Source: Mixta intestinalis
GTDB lineage: Bacteria > Pseudomonadota > Gammaproteobacteria > Enterobacterales > Enterobacteriaceae
DNA length: 64,000 bases
Assembly: GCF_009914055.1 (NCBI RefSeq)
Contig: NZ_CP028271.1
Span: forward strand, 2,542,001 to 2,606,000
Direction of reading: 5' to 3'
Shown here: positions 25,983-34,648 of the stretch, piece by piece
How positions within the stretch are numbered: position 1 is the first letter of the stretch
Layout: each line of letters opens with the position of its first letter
The notes under the pieces: generated by a model
The model's database searches: none
The model's input: only the letters and a program-made list of their open reading frames with translations
Told to the model about the DNA's origin: nothing
Program-made: the position numbers and the translations under genes

Positions 25983-27254
25983 ATGATGAGTTCTGCTACA
26001 TCTACAGCACCACTCTTCTCCCGTTCCCAGCGTCGTTGTCATCTCCTGCTGATGCTTTATCTGCCCAATTCCCTACTGACTCTGGATAGCCTGTGCCAAC
26101 TCAATGGCGTAGACCCGGCTCTGGCCCGGCAAGATATAGCGGAGGTTGATGAAGAAATCCAGCGTTATCATCAGCTTGGCATTCATCAACGGCAGGATGG
26201 CGGCCTGCTGCTACAGGGCAGCGAACTGGACCGACGCCTGTGCCTGCTGCACTGGCTGCGCCGCGCGCTGCGCGTTTCTCCGGTTTTTATCGAAAACACC
26301 TTTACACCAGCGCTGCGCCAGCACCTGCAAACGCGCCAGATCGAGAAGCTATTGTACGATGAGCGTAATTTGCAGGCGTTGATCCAGCACTGTGCCGGGC
26401 GTCTGCAACGCAGTTTTAGCCCGCGCGATCGCCTGTTTTTACAGCTTTTTATGCAGTATTCCCTTTGCCATACGCAACTTGCCGCCTTTACGCCACAGCA
26501 AAAGCGTTGGCTGGAAAACAAAGTCGAGCGGCTGGCAGCACAGGCGGTAATCCAACACTGGCAGCGACGCTGCCGCTTTGCTCCCGACGTCAGCGAGATC
26601 GATTTCTATACGCTGCTGTTCAGCATGATTCATGCTCCCGCCGCCACGCAGCTGAAACAGCCGTGGGAGAAACAGCTAATGCAGCAGACCCGCCTGCTAA
26701 TGGCTCGCTTTCAGTCGCTGTCAGGGCGGCACTTCAGCGATGAACGCGGCCTGTGCAGTCAGCTTTATACCCATCTGGCGCAGGCGCTGGATCGTTGTCA
26801 CTTTGCTGTTGGTATTGATAACAGTTTGTCGCAGGAGGTGATACGTCTCTATCCACGGCTGCTGCGTACCACCCAGACAGCTATCGAGCCGTTTGAATAT
26901 CATTACGAAATTCGTTTTTCTGCGGAAGAGATGGGGCTGATTGCGGTCATTTTCGGTGCCTGGCTGATGCAGGAGAGCGCCCTACAGGAAAAGCAGGTAC
27001 TGCTGTTAACCGGAGGGGATCGCGAACGCGAGGAACTGCTGGAGCAGCAGCTGCGTGAACTGACGCTGCTGCCGTTAACCATTAAATATCTGTCTGTCGA
27101 CGACTTTCAGCGTGACGGTGCGCCGAAGGGGGTAACGCTGGTCATTTCCCCCTACGCCACCCCGCTACCGCTTTATTCGCCACCGCTTATTCACGCCGAG
27201 CCACCGTTAAGCACGCAGCAACAGCAACGCATCCGGCTACTGCTGGAATCCTGA
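25983..27254 (+). CDS. csiE: Stationary-phase inducible protein CsiE
   Basis: PRD-domain protein whose function is unknown. In E. coli it is induced in stationary phase and controlled by RpoS and CRP. The 423-residue protein has an N-terminal helix-turn-helix-like part (about 15-110) and PTS-regulation domains: DERGLCSQLYTHLAQALDRCHFAVGIDN in the middle and EMGLIAVIFGAWL toward the end carry the conserved PRD pattern. E. coli CsiE is 426 residues and clearly similar. Either of two adjacent ATGs could start it. Its last 18 bases overlap hcaT, which is read from the other strand. Confidence 0.9.
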   Translation: MMSSATSTAPLFSRSQRRCHLLLMLYLPNSLLTLDSLCQLNGVDPALARQDIAEVDEEIQRYHQLGIHQRQDGGLLLQGSELDRRLCLLHWLRRALRVSPVFIENTFTPALRQHLQTRQIEKLLYDERNLQALIQHCAGRLQRSFSPRDRLFLQLFMQYSLCHTQLAAFTPQQKRWLENKVERLAAQAVIQHWQRRCRFAPDVSEIDFYTLLFSMIHAPAATQLKQPWEKQLMQQTRLLMARFQSLSGRHFSDERGLCSQLYTHLAQALDRCHFAVGIDNSLSQEVIRLYPRLLRTTQTAIEPFEYHYEIRFSAEEMGLIAVIFGAWLMQESALQEKQVLLLTGGDREREELLEQQLRELTLLPLTIKYLSVDDFQRDGAPKGVTLVISPYATPLPLYSPPLIHAEPPLSTQQQQRIRLLLES

Positions 27255-28397
27255 CGAGGCGGGCTGCACGCGCGGACGTAAAAACAGCGCAGGCAGCACC
27301 AGAAGCGCCATAACCCAGAAAATACCGCCCTGAAGCGAAACGAACAGCACGCCACATACCATGGTCATCACCGCAATACCACCACCCATCGCCAGCGCGG
27401 AGTAAACCGACTGCAGGCGAATCACCTCACCGCCCTGTCGGGCAGCGATAAAGCGCATTGCGGCCAGATGGCAAACGGTAAAACTGCCGCAGTGCAGGAT
27501 TTGCGCGACAATCAGCCACGGCAGCTGTGTGGTGCTGCCCATGATGCACCAGCGCACCAGCGCGCAAATCCCGGAGAGCAGCAGCAGATCGCGGGCGCTC
27601 CAGCGACGAAACAGCCGGTTGCTGAGTGCAAATATAATGATTTCTGCCACCACGCCCAGCGACCAGAGATAGCCGACTACGCTGGCCGAGTAGCCCGCGT
27701 CTTGCCACCAGATAGCGCTAAAGCCGTAATAGGCAGCATGCGCCCCCTGCATGAGCGTTACGCACAGCAAAAAGCGCCAGACGCTGCTCTCCTGCAGCAT
27801 CGCTTTCCACTCGGCCCATCCAGCGCTCTGCATTTCACGCGCATCACCCAGCGGCATCACTGCCGGACGCAGCAGCATACCGCCCAGCATCATCATAATA
27901 CCCAGGCTCAGCAGCGCCAGTACCGCCTGACTATCCCACGCGGTTACCAGCATGCCGGTCAGCGCCGAACTGATAACAAACGCCAGCGATCCCCACAGTC
28001 TGACCGGGCCATAAGGCAGCGCAATTTGCCTGGTCCAGGTGGCGGCCAGCGCATCGCTAAGTGGCACCAACGGCGAGAAAAAGAGGTTAAAACCGATCAT
28101 CACCAGCAGCAGCCACAGCCACTGCTGCCCCAGCCAGAATCCCGCAGCGCACAGTAGGGTCAGCAATGCCAGCAGGCGTAACGCCATAACCAGTTGCGAA
28201 GGATCGCGCACGCGCGAGGCGATCAGCAGGCTGCCAACGAAGCGGGCAATCATCCCTACCCCTAACAGCAGGCCGATTTTTTCCGCGTCCAGGCCGGTGT
28301 CTTTCAGCCACACCGCCCAGAACGGCAAATAAATGCCATAACAAAAAAAGTAAGTGAAGTAGCCGAGTGCCAGCCAGTAAGTTGAACGGATCGTCAT
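27237..28397 (-). CDS. hcaT: Putative 3-phenylpropionate transporter HcaT (MFS)
   Basis: Major facilitator superfamily permease of 386 residues with about twelve membrane helices, opening STYWLALGYFTYFFCYGIYLPFW and carrying the HcaT/nucleoside:H+ symporter pattern. In E. coli the gene heads toward the hca phenylpropionate dioxygenase cluster. Here glyA follows at once and no hca regulator or oxygenase gene is in the window. The substrate assignment is therefore doubtful, and it may serve another aromatic or organic acid. Its 3' end overlaps csiE by 18 bases. Confidence 0.85.
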   Translation of the reverse strand: MTIRSTYWLALGYFTYFFCYGIYLPFWAVWLKDTGLDAEKIGLLLGVGMIARFVGSLLIASRVRDPSQLVMALRLLALLTLLCAAGFWLGQQWLWLLLVMIGFNLFFSPLVPLSDALAATWTRQIALPYGPVRLWGSLAFVISSALTGMLVTAWDSQAVLALLSLGIMMMLGGMLLRPAVMPLGDAREMQSAGWAEWKAMLQESSVWRFLLCVTLMQGAHAAYYGFSAIWWQDAGYSASVVGYLWSLGVVAEIIIFALSNRLFRRWSARDLLLLSGICALVRWCIMGSTTQLPWLIVAQILHCGSFTVCHLAAMRFIAARQGGEVIRLQSVYSALAMGGGIAVMTMVCGVLFVSLQGGIFWVMALLVLPALFLRPRVQPASSGFQQ

Positions 28398-28470
28398 AGT
28401 TCCCCCGACAATAAGGCGACTGGTTTAGCAAATCCGTAAAAGATAAGCAATTTTTCTACGCCGGGCAGAT

Positions 28471-28500
28471 AAAAAAACGCCCCGTTCAGTGAACGGGGCG
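28471..28500 (-). terminator. Intrinsic terminator of glyA
   Basis: Ten-base arms CGCCCCGTTC (28478-28487) and GAACGGGGCG (28491-28500), a three-base loop, and seven T on the minus strand. It lies 24 bases past the glyA stop. Confidence 0.93.
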
Positions 28501-28523
28501 CGGGCTTGAAACAACAGTATAAA

Positions 28524-29777
28524 TCAGGCGTAAACCGGGAAGCGTGCGCAAATTTCCAGCACTTTCTGCTTCACGCGTTCAATGTTGGCTTCGTCATGAA
28601 TATTGTCGAGCACGTCAACAATCCAGCCTGCCAGTTCACGTACTTCCGCTTCTTTAAAGCCACGACGGGTGACCGCAGGCGTACCGATACGGATACCGGA
28701 GGTAACAAACGGACTTTTCGGATCGTTCGGCACGCTGTTTTTGTTGACGGTAATGTTGGCACGGCCCAACGCCGCATCCGCCTCTTTACCGGTCAGGTTT
28801 TTATCCACCAGATCCAGCAGGAACAGATGGTTATGAGTACCGCCGGAAACCACCTTGTAGCCGCGTTCCAGGAAGACTTCTACCATCGCTTTGGCGTTTT
28901 TCGCTACCTGCTGCTGATAAACTTTGAACGCTGGCTCCATCGCTTCTTTCAGCGCAACCGCTTTACCTGCGATAACGTGCATCAGCGGGCCACCCTGACC
29001 GCCAGGGAAAACGGCAGAGTTCAGTTTTTTGTAGAGTTCTTCATCGCCGCCCTGCGCCAGGATCAGGCCGCCACGCGGGCCTGCCAGAGTTTTATGCGTA
29101 GTGGTGGTGACGATGTGCGCGTGAGGAACCGGGTTCGGATAGACATCAGCGGCGATCAGGCCCGCCACATGCGCCATATCAACAAACAGGTAAGCACCTA
29201 CGCTGTCGGCGATTTCGCGCATCTTCGCCCAGTCGCAGACGCCGGAATAGGCAGAGAAGCCACCAACAATCATTTTCGGCTGATGCTGCTGTGCCAGCGA
29301 AGCCAGTTCGTCATAGTTAATCTGGCCGGTTTCGTCGATGCCGTAAGGCACCACGTTATAAAGCTTGCCGGAGAGGTTAACCGGCGATCCGTGCGTCAGG
29401 TGGCCGCCGTGAGCGAGGTTCATACCCAGAATGGTGTCGCCCGGCTGTAACAGCGCAGTGTAGACCGCGAAGTTAGCCTGGGAGCCGGAGTGCGGCTGAA
29501 CGTTAGCGTAATCAGCGCCGAACAGCGCTTTCGCGCGATCGATCGCCAGTTGCTCAACGATATCCACATATTCGCAACCGCCGTAATAGCGTTTGCCCGG
29601 ATAGCCTTCGGCATATTTATTGGTCAGCTGTGAACCTTGCGCCTGCATGACGCGCGGACTGGTGTAGTTTTCTGAAGCAATCAGCTCGATGTGCTCTTCC
29701 TGACGCACTTTTTCTTGCTCCATCGCCTGCCACAATTCGGCATCGTAATCGGCAATGTTCATCTCTCGCTTTAACAT
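28524..29777 (-). CDS. glyA: Serine hydroxymethyltransferase
   Basis: PLP enzyme that converts serine and tetrahydrofolate to glycine and methylene-THF, the main source of one-carbon units. The 417-residue protein is nearly identical to E. coli GlyA and has the PLP lysine in VTTTTHKTLAGPRGG (near 229). Two ATGs are possible. The one at 29777 has AGGAG six bases upstream and gives the family N-terminus MLKREMNIADYD, whereas the upstream one lies against the ribosome site. A PurR box lies in the upstream region, linking it to the purine regulon together with purL. Confidence 0.98.
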   Translation of the reverse strand: MLKREMNIADYDAELWQAMEQEKVRQEEHIELIASENYTSPRVMQAQGSQLTNKYAEGYPGKRYYGGCEYVDIVEQLAIDRAKALFGADYANVQPHSGSQANFAVYTALLQPGDTILGMNLAHGGHLTHGSPVNLSGKLYNVVPYGIDETGQINYDELASLAQQHQPKMIVGGFSAYSGVCDWAKMREIADSVGAYLFVDMAHVAGLIAADVYPNPVPHAHIVTTTTHKTLAGPRGGLILAQGGDEELYKKLNSAVFPGGQGGPLMHVIAGKAVALKEAMEPAFKVYQQQVAKNAKAMVEVFLERGYKVVSGGTHNHLFLLDLVDKNLTGKEADAALGRANITVNKNSVPNDPKSPFVTSGIRIGTPAVTRRGFKEAEVRELAGWIVDVLDNIHDEANIERVKQKVLEICARFPVYA

Positions 29778-29889
29778 CCGCATCTCCTGACTCAGCTAAC
29801 TTTTAACGGCACTATTTTGCCCTGACGGGCGAAGGCCCACAGTGTAAACCCTTTTGCAGGGTGAAGCATAGCGTCAGAAGCGGCTTTTT

Positions 29890-29905
29890 ACGCAAACGTT
29901 TGGCT
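29890..29905 (-). promoter_or_regulatory. PurR operator upstream of glyA
   Basis: ACGCAAACGTTTGGCT matches the palindromic PurR consensus ACGCAAACGTTTGCGT at 14 of 16 positions. It lies about 115 bases upstream of the glyA ATG. PurR with hypoxanthine or guanine would lower GlyA when purines are abundant. Confidence 0.8.
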
Positions 29906-30049
29906 TGAGTGCTGGCAAGGCTTTGCTGGCAATAAATCTCGCTGACCGGACACGAGATTTGTTCAACGCAAACTTGCAGCTTATTCATTATTATTAACAG
30001 GAGCACCCTTTATTCTTACAAGGTTATTTACAACTGTTAGATGCAACGT

Positions 30050-30079
30050 TTAACATGCAAATAATATGCATGTTATATT
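30050..30079 (+). promoter_or_regulatory. hmp promoter
   Basis: TTAACA (30050-30055) and TATATT (30074-30079), 18 bases apart, about 20 bases before the hmp ATG. The NsrR box occupies the whole spacer, consistent with direct repression. Confidence 0.65.
30052..30074 (+). promoter_or_regulatory. NsrR binding site at hmp
   Basis: An 11-1-11 inverted repeat, AACATGCAAAT-A-ATATGCATGTT, fits the consensus of the nitric-oxide-sensitive repressor NsrR. It overlaps the hmp promoter hexamers, so NO should derepress hmp. Confidence 0.82.
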
Positions 30080-30099
30080 TTTATTACCGGAGATTCACT

Positions 30100-31284
30100 A
30101 TGCTTGATGCCCAGACTATCGCTATCGTCAAATCTACCCTGCCCGCCATCGCTGAAACCGGCCCTGCCCTGACCGCTAAATTCTATGACCGGATGTTTAC
30201 TTATAATCCGGAAATGAAAGATGTGTTCAATATGAGCAACCAACGCAACGGAGCCCAGCGGCAGGCGCTGTTTGACGCTATCTGCGCCTATGGTGCCAAT
30301 CTTGAAAACCTGGCGGCGCTGCTGCCTGCGGTAGAGCGTATTGCGCAGAAACATACCAGCTTCTCGGTAAAACCTGAGCAGTATCAAATTGTTGGCAAAC
30401 ATTTGTTGGCGACGATTGATGAGATGCTTCATCCAGGCGATGAAGTGCTGGAAGCATGGGCAAAAGCATATGGCGTACTGGCGAACGTTTTTATCCAGCG
30501 CGAAGAAGCGATTTATCACGAACATGAAGAACAGCCAGGCGGCTGGCGCGGCGTGCGTCCTTTTCGTATTAGCGCGATCGAGCCACAAAGTGAAGTTATT
30601 AAAAGCTTTACCCTGACGCCGGTTGACGGCAAAGCGGTAGCCGATTTTCGTCCCGGTCAATATCTGGGCGTACACGTACAGGATCCTGAATTCGCCAACC
30701 ATGAGATTCGCCAATATTCGTTAACCCATACGCCGAATGGTCACGATTATCGCATCGCTGTCAAACACGAAGCGCTGGGGACCGTCTCCGGCTGGCTCCA
30801 TGAAAAAGCCAAAGTGGGCGATATTATCAATCTGGCTGCGCCTGCCGGTGATTTCTTCCTGGAGGCTAAGCCTGAAATGCCGGTTACGCTGATCTCCGCA
30901 GGCGTTGGCCTGACGCCGATGCTGGCAATGTTGCATGGGCTGGCGGCGGAGAAACATCCGGCCCCGGTTACCTGGCTGCACGCAGCGGATAACGGTTCAC
31001 GCCAGGCTTTTGCCGATGAGGTCGCGCAAACTGGCGCGCAGCTGCCCCATTTCAAAAGCTATGTCTGGTACAGCCATCCGCGCGCGGAAGATGCCGGACG
31101 CTTTAACGCTGAGGGCGTGATGGATATCTCAGTCTTTGCCGACGAGCTGGGCGATAAAGATCGCCAGTTCTACCTCTGCGGCCCAATAGGCTTTATGCAG
31201 TTTATTGCCCGTCAGCTGCTGGATGCAGGCGTGCCAAATCAGCATATCCACTATGAGGTGTTTGGCCCACATAAAGTGGTTTAA
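30100..31284 (+). CDS. hmp: Flavohemoglobin / nitric oxide dioxygenase
   Basis: Oxidises NO to nitrate aerobically using heme, FAD and NAD(P)H, the main NO defence. The 394-residue protein has a globin domain (1-138; Tyr29, Gln53 and proximal His85), an FAD domain (about 150-255, with RQYSLT) and an NAD-binding domain (about 260-394, with SAGVGLTPMLAML and CGPIGFM). The open frame extends 15 codons upstream, but the ATG at 30100 follows CCGGAG and gives the family start MLDAQTIAIVKSTLP. It is divergent from glyA, as in E. coli. Confidence 0.98.
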   Translation: MLDAQTIAIVKSTLPAIAETGPALTAKFYDRMFTYNPEMKDVFNMSNQRNGAQRQALFDAICAYGANLENLAALLPAVERIAQKHTSFSVKPEQYQIVGKHLLATIDEMLHPGDEVLEAWAKAYGVLANVFIQREEAIYHEHEEQPGGWRGVRPFRISAIEPQSEVIKSFTLTPVDGKAVADFRPGQYLGVHVQDPEFANHEIRQYSLTHTPNGHDYRIAVKHEALGTVSGWLHEKAKVGDIINLAAPAGDFFLEAKPEMPVTLISAGVGLTPMLAMLHGLAAEKHPAPVTWLHAADNGSRQAFADEVAQTGAQLPHFKSYVWYSHPRAEDAGRFNAEGVMDISVFADELGDKDRQFYLCGPIGFMQFIARQLLDAGVPNQHIHYEVFGPHKVV

Positions 31285-31320
31285 ACTGTTTGGCCTGAAC
31301 AACTTTTGTACGGGTGAAGC

Positions 31321-32013
31321 ATGAAAACCATCGGGCTGCTGGGCGGGATGAGCTGGGAATCAACCGCGCTCTATTACAAGATAATTAATGAAGGCGTGCA
31401 GGCGCAGTTGGGCGGTTTACATTCCGCCCGGCTGGTGATGTATAGCGTGGATTTTTATGAAATAGAGCGCCTGCAGGCGGCTGGTGAGTGGCAACAGGCA
31501 GGCGCGCTGCTTGCCGATGCGGCGCGTGCATTGCAGGCCGCTGGCGCTGATTTTATCGTACTCTGTACCAACACCATGCATAAGGTTGCTCCTGAACTCA
31601 GCGCGGCGACCTCGCTTCCGCTGCTGCATATAGCCGACGCTACGGCTGAAGCGGTGAAAACAGCGGGGATAAGCAAAGTCGGTCTGCTGGGTACCCGTTT
31701 TACAATGGAGCAAACGTTTTACAGGGCGCGCCTGGAGCAGCAATATGGCATTGAGGTACTGATACCTGACGAAGCCGCACGCGACACCGTGCATCAAATC
31801 ATCTATCAGGAGCTTTGCCTCGGTCATATTCATCCCGCCTCGCGCGAAAAATACCGCGCGGTCATCGCCGGGCTGGTTGCGAGCGGCGCTGAGGCAATTA
31901 TTATGGGCTGTACTGAAATTACGCTGCTAATTGATCGGCAAGATGCAGCGGTGCCGCTGTTTGACACCACGCAGTTACATGCCGAAGCCGCCGTTGCGCT
32001 GGCACTGGCGTGA
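31321..32013 (+). CDS. Aspartate/glutamate racemase family protein, YgeA-like
   Basis: Cofactor-independent amino-acid racemase fold. The 230-residue protein matches the length of E. coli YgeA, reported as a broad-range racemase. The two catalytic cysteines are present: LCTNTMH (Cys82) and MGCTEIT (Cys197). GLLGGMSWEST opens the protein and a second GLLGT (121-125) begins the other half-domain. It sits 36 bases downstream of hmp on the same strand; in E. coli ygeA lies elsewhere and hmp faces glnB directly. Substrate is not determinable from sequence; aspartate, glutamate or homoserine are possible. Confidence 0.88.
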   Translation: MKTIGLLGGMSWESTALYYKIINEGVQAQLGGLHSARLVMYSVDFYEIERLQAAGEWQQAGALLADAARALQAAGADFIVLCTNTMHKVAPELSAATSLPLLHIADATAEAVKTAGISKVGLLGTRFTMEQTFYRARLEQQYGIEVLIPDEAARDTVHQIIYQELCLGHIHPASREKYRAVIAGLVASGAEAIIMGCTEITLLIDRQDAAVPLFDTTQLHAEAAVALALA

Positions 32014-32056
32014 AACGCGCTGCCGGAAGGCAGAGTACCTTAGGTGGATGGCGCGG

Positions 32057-32086
32057 AACAAAACGGCAGGACAGTTGCTCCTGCCG
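32057..32086 (-). terminator. Intrinsic terminator of glnB
   Basis: Eight-base arms CGGCAGGA (32064-32071) and TCCTGCCG (32079-32086). On the minus strand TTTTGTT follows. It lies 39 bases beyond the glnB stop and may also stop readthrough from the racemase gene. Confidence 0.75.
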
Positions 32087-32125
32087 CTTTGCCAGAGGGC
32101 GACGACACCCACGTTGCGCCGATAG

Positions 32126-32464
32126 TCAGATCGCTTCTTCGTCTTCTTCGCCGGTACGGATACGCACCACGCGTGCCACATCATAGACAAAGATCTTACC
32201 GTCACCGATTTTACCGGTCTGGGCTGTCTGCATGATGGTATCAACGCAGGTATCGACGATATCATCAGCCACCACGATCTCAATTTTTACTTTCGGTAAA
32301 AAATCGACCATATATTCAGCACCGCGGTAGAGTTCCGTATGCCCTTTCTGGCGCCCAAAGCCTTTTACCTCGGTCACGGTCATACCGGTAATGCCGACTT
32401 CAGCCAGCGCCTCACGGACATCATCGAGCTTGAACGGTTTGATAATTGCGTCAATCTTTTTCAT
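32126..32464 (-). CDS. glnB: Nitrogen regulatory protein P-II 1
   Basis: Trimeric PII signal protein that reports glutamine, 2-oxoglutarate and ATP levels to NtrB and the adenylyltransferase GlnE. The 112-residue protein carries Tyr51 in the T-loop (TELYRGAEYMVD), the site uridylylated by GlnD, plus the B- and C-loop motifs (GDGKIFVYDV, RIRTGE). It is downstream of glrR on the same strand with a 134-base gap, as in E. coli. Confidence 0.98.
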   Translation of the reverse strand: MKKIDAIIKPFKLDDVREALAEVGITGMTVTEVKGFGRQKGHTELYRGAEYMVDFLPKVKIEIVVADDIVDTCVDTIMQTAQTGKIGDGKIFVYDVARVVRIRTGEEDEEAI

Positions 32465-32598
32465 AACGGACCCTTTTTCTCTCCCTCCGTGGCCGGACGG
32501 GTAATACTCAGTATACGTGCGATGGACAGCCAGCGAAGTATGGCCTGACTTTTCGCTGGTTAAGCTACCATATCTGACGGCGCAAGCGGCACTAAAAA

Positions 32599-33933
32599 CT
32601 ACTCTTTAAAATCATTAGCATCCAGCTCGTGACGCGCCAGCAGTTTATAAAACTCGGTGCGATTGCGCCCCGCCAGCCGTGCGGCGTTGGTTACGTTGCC
32701 TTTGGTCATTTGCAACAGTTTGCGCAGATAGTTCAGCTCAAACTGATTACGTGCTTCGACAAAGGTCGGCAGTGCGGTATTTTCTCCTGCCAGCGCCTGT
32801 TCCACCAGCGCTTCGCCAATAACCGGCGTTGAGGTCAGCGCAACACACTGCTCAATAACGTTTACCAGCTGCCGCACGTTGCCGGGCCAGCTGGCCGCCA
32901 TCAGGCGCTTCATCGCATCAGTTGAGAAGCTACGGACAAAAGGCTTATGCCGCTCCGCCGACTGGCGCAGCAGATGATTCGCCAGCAGCGGGATATCCTC
33001 CGCGCGTTCATGCAGCGCCGGTATTTTCAGGCTGACCACGTTCAGACGGTAAAACAGATCCTCACGAAACTCCTGTTTTTCCATCGCCTTCGGCAGATCG
33101 CGGTGGGTGGCGGAAAGGATACGCACGTTAATGTCAAGATCGCGATTGCTGCCCAGCGGACGCACCTTACGCTCCTGCAACACACGCAGCAGTTTTACCT
33201 GTAGCGTGGTCGGCATATCACCAATTTCATCAAGGAACAGCGTGCCGCCTTCAGCCGCCTGAAACAGCCCTTCACGCGCGCTAACCGCGCCGGTAAACGC
33301 GCCTCTGGCATGTCCAAACAGCTCTGACTCTAATAGCTGCTCTGGCAGCGCGCCACAGTTAATGGCGATAAAGGGCTTGTTGGCGCGCGGGCTGGCGGCA
33401 TGGATAGCCTTTGCCAGCACCTCTTTACCAGTACCGCTCTGTCCGTTAATCAATACGCTGACGTCTGACTGGGCCACCATGTGCGCCTGTTCCAGCAGCC
33501 GCTGCATAACCGGACTGCGGGTAACGATCGCCCCACGCCAGGCATCGTCGCTCGCCGGTGCACTGTGCGCCAGCGCCTCGTCGATCGCTTTATACAATGC
33601 ATCGCGATCCACCGGCTTGGTCAGAAAACTGAATACGCCCTGACGGGTCGCGGAAACCGCTTCAGGGATAGAGCCGTGTGCCGTCAGGATTATCACCGGC
33701 AGGCCAGGATGCCGCCGCTGAATTTCACTAAACAGCGTCAGTCCATCCATCTCATCCATACGCAGATCGCTAATGACCAGGTCAACTTTTTCTTTGCTGA
33801 GCTGACGCAGCGCCATGGGGCCGCTGTCGGCGGTGGTAATTTGAAACCCTTCGCTGGTTAAGCGCATTCCCAAAAGCTTTAGTAGCGCAGGATCGTCATC
33901 AACCAGCAGCAGACGGGCAGAATTTCGTGGCAT
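32599..33933 (-). CDS. glrR: Sigma54-dependent response regulator GlrR
   Basis: Response regulator that activates the small RNA gene glmY (and rpoE in E. coli) with sigma54. The 444-residue protein has a receiver domain (about 1-120, phospho-acceptor Asp56 in LVISDLRMDEMDG), an AAA+ domain (about 137-370, Walker A GQSGTGKE at 164-171, sigma54-contact loop GAFTGA at 211-216) and a Fis-type helix-turn-helix at the C-terminus (TNAARLAGRNRTEFYKLL). Its ATG overlaps the qseG stop (TAATG), so the two are coupled. Its probable target boxes lie upstream of glmY in this window. Confidence 0.97.
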   Translation of the reverse strand: MPRNSARLLLVDDDPALLKLLGMRLTSEGFQITTADSGPMALRQLSKEKVDLVISDLRMDEMDGLTLFSEIQRRHPGLPVIILTAHGSIPEAVSATRQGVFSFLTKPVDRDALYKAIDEALAHSAPASDDAWRGAIVTRSPVMQRLLEQAHMVAQSDVSVLINGQSGTGKEVLAKAIHAASPRANKPFIAINCGALPEQLLESELFGHARGAFTGAVSAREGLFQAAEGGTLFLDEIGDMPTTLQVKLLRVLQERKVRPLGSNRDLDINVRILSATHRDLPKAMEKQEFREDLFYRLNVVSLKIPALHERAEDIPLLANHLLRQSAERHKPFVRSFSTDAMKRLMAASWPGNVRQLVNVIEQCVALTSTPVIGEALVEQALAGENTALPTFVEARNQFELNYLRKLLQMTKGNVTNAARLAGRNRTEFYKLLARHELDANDFKE

Positions 33934-34643
33934 TATTGCGCCTCTTTTTGATTATTGCTCTCAGCGGACGGTGCCAGCGTATCGCCGTGGCTACCGTCAG
34001 AAACGTCTGACGATTTACGCGAGGAGAGCTGGCGCTCGATATCGGTCAACGTTGCCAGCTTGCGGCGCGTCTCCGCCAGCTCATACGTTAACCTACCCTG
34101 CTTCTGGCGCAACGCGTCCAGCTGGCTGTCGCTGGTCTGTTGCAGATGATGATAGCGCGTGCGCGTTTCCGATAAATTGAGCTGGGCCGCCTGATTAGCG
34201 CGCCAGAGTTGCAGTAAAGGTCGTACCGAGGCAGGGAAATCGACGCTGAAGCTGTCGAGCTGAGCCACATATTTACGCCGCTCCACCGGCGTGACCTTAC
34301 CGTTATCCAGCAGAATGCCCTGTTTAAAGCTGTTCTGCCAGCGGGTTGGCGGCCAGTTATGCGCCTCAGCACGGGCCGTAACCGGCGACAGCCGCGCAGC
34401 GCAATCCATCGCACGCAGCCAGTAGAGCGGGTTTTTTATACTTTTATCGTCATCAATTTGCCAGACGCGTTCGCAATCCACGGCCAGATAGTCAACCAGC
34501 TTGATCTCAGGTTCCGGGAGCGAAGCGGCCTGACGCGGCAAAACGCTGCGCGTTGGCGACTGGCAGGCACCCAGCAACAGTACGGAAAGCAGCACCAGAC
34601 CACGACCAACGTGTTGTGCGACAGAAAAAGTAGAGATTATCAT
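33933..34643 (-). CDS. qseG: Two-component system QseEF-associated lipoprotein QseG
   Basis: Outer-membrane lipoprotein that modulates the GlrK (QseE) sensor kinase. The 236-residue protein has a type II signal with lipobox LLLGAC (Cys27), then a largely helical domain. Toward the C-terminus lies a coiled-coil-like stretch (about 150-205, SETRTRYHHLQQTSDSQLDAL onward), with a Ser/Asp/Asn-rich tail. Length compares with 237 in E. coli. It lies 5 bases after glrK and overlaps glrR. Confidence 0.93.
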   Translation of the reverse strand: MIISTFSVAQHVGRGLVLLSVLLLGACQSPTRSVLPRQAASLPEPEIKLVDYLAVDCERVWQIDDDKSIKNPLYWLRAMDCAARLSPVTARAEAHNWPPTRWQNSFKQGILLDNGKVTPVERRKYVAQLDSFSVDFPASVRPLLQLWRANQAAQLNLSETRTRYHHLQQTSDSQLDALRQKQGRLTYELAETRRKLATLTDIERQLSSRKSSDVSDGSHGDTLAPSAESNNQKEAQ

Positions 34644-34648
34644 CGCGA

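Larger units (their letters stand above)
29778..30099. other. Divergent control region between glyA and hmp (322 bp)
   Basis: No gene is seen. It holds a PurR box on the glyA side and an NsrR box inside the hmp promoter. MetR boxes, known at E. coli glyA-hmp, were looked for but no convincing TGAA-N5-TTCA was found. Confidence 0.7.

Noticed and set aside
29778..30099. MetR boxes in the glyA-hmp region
   Set aside because: Known in E. coli, but no convincing TGAA-N5-TTCA element was found by eye.
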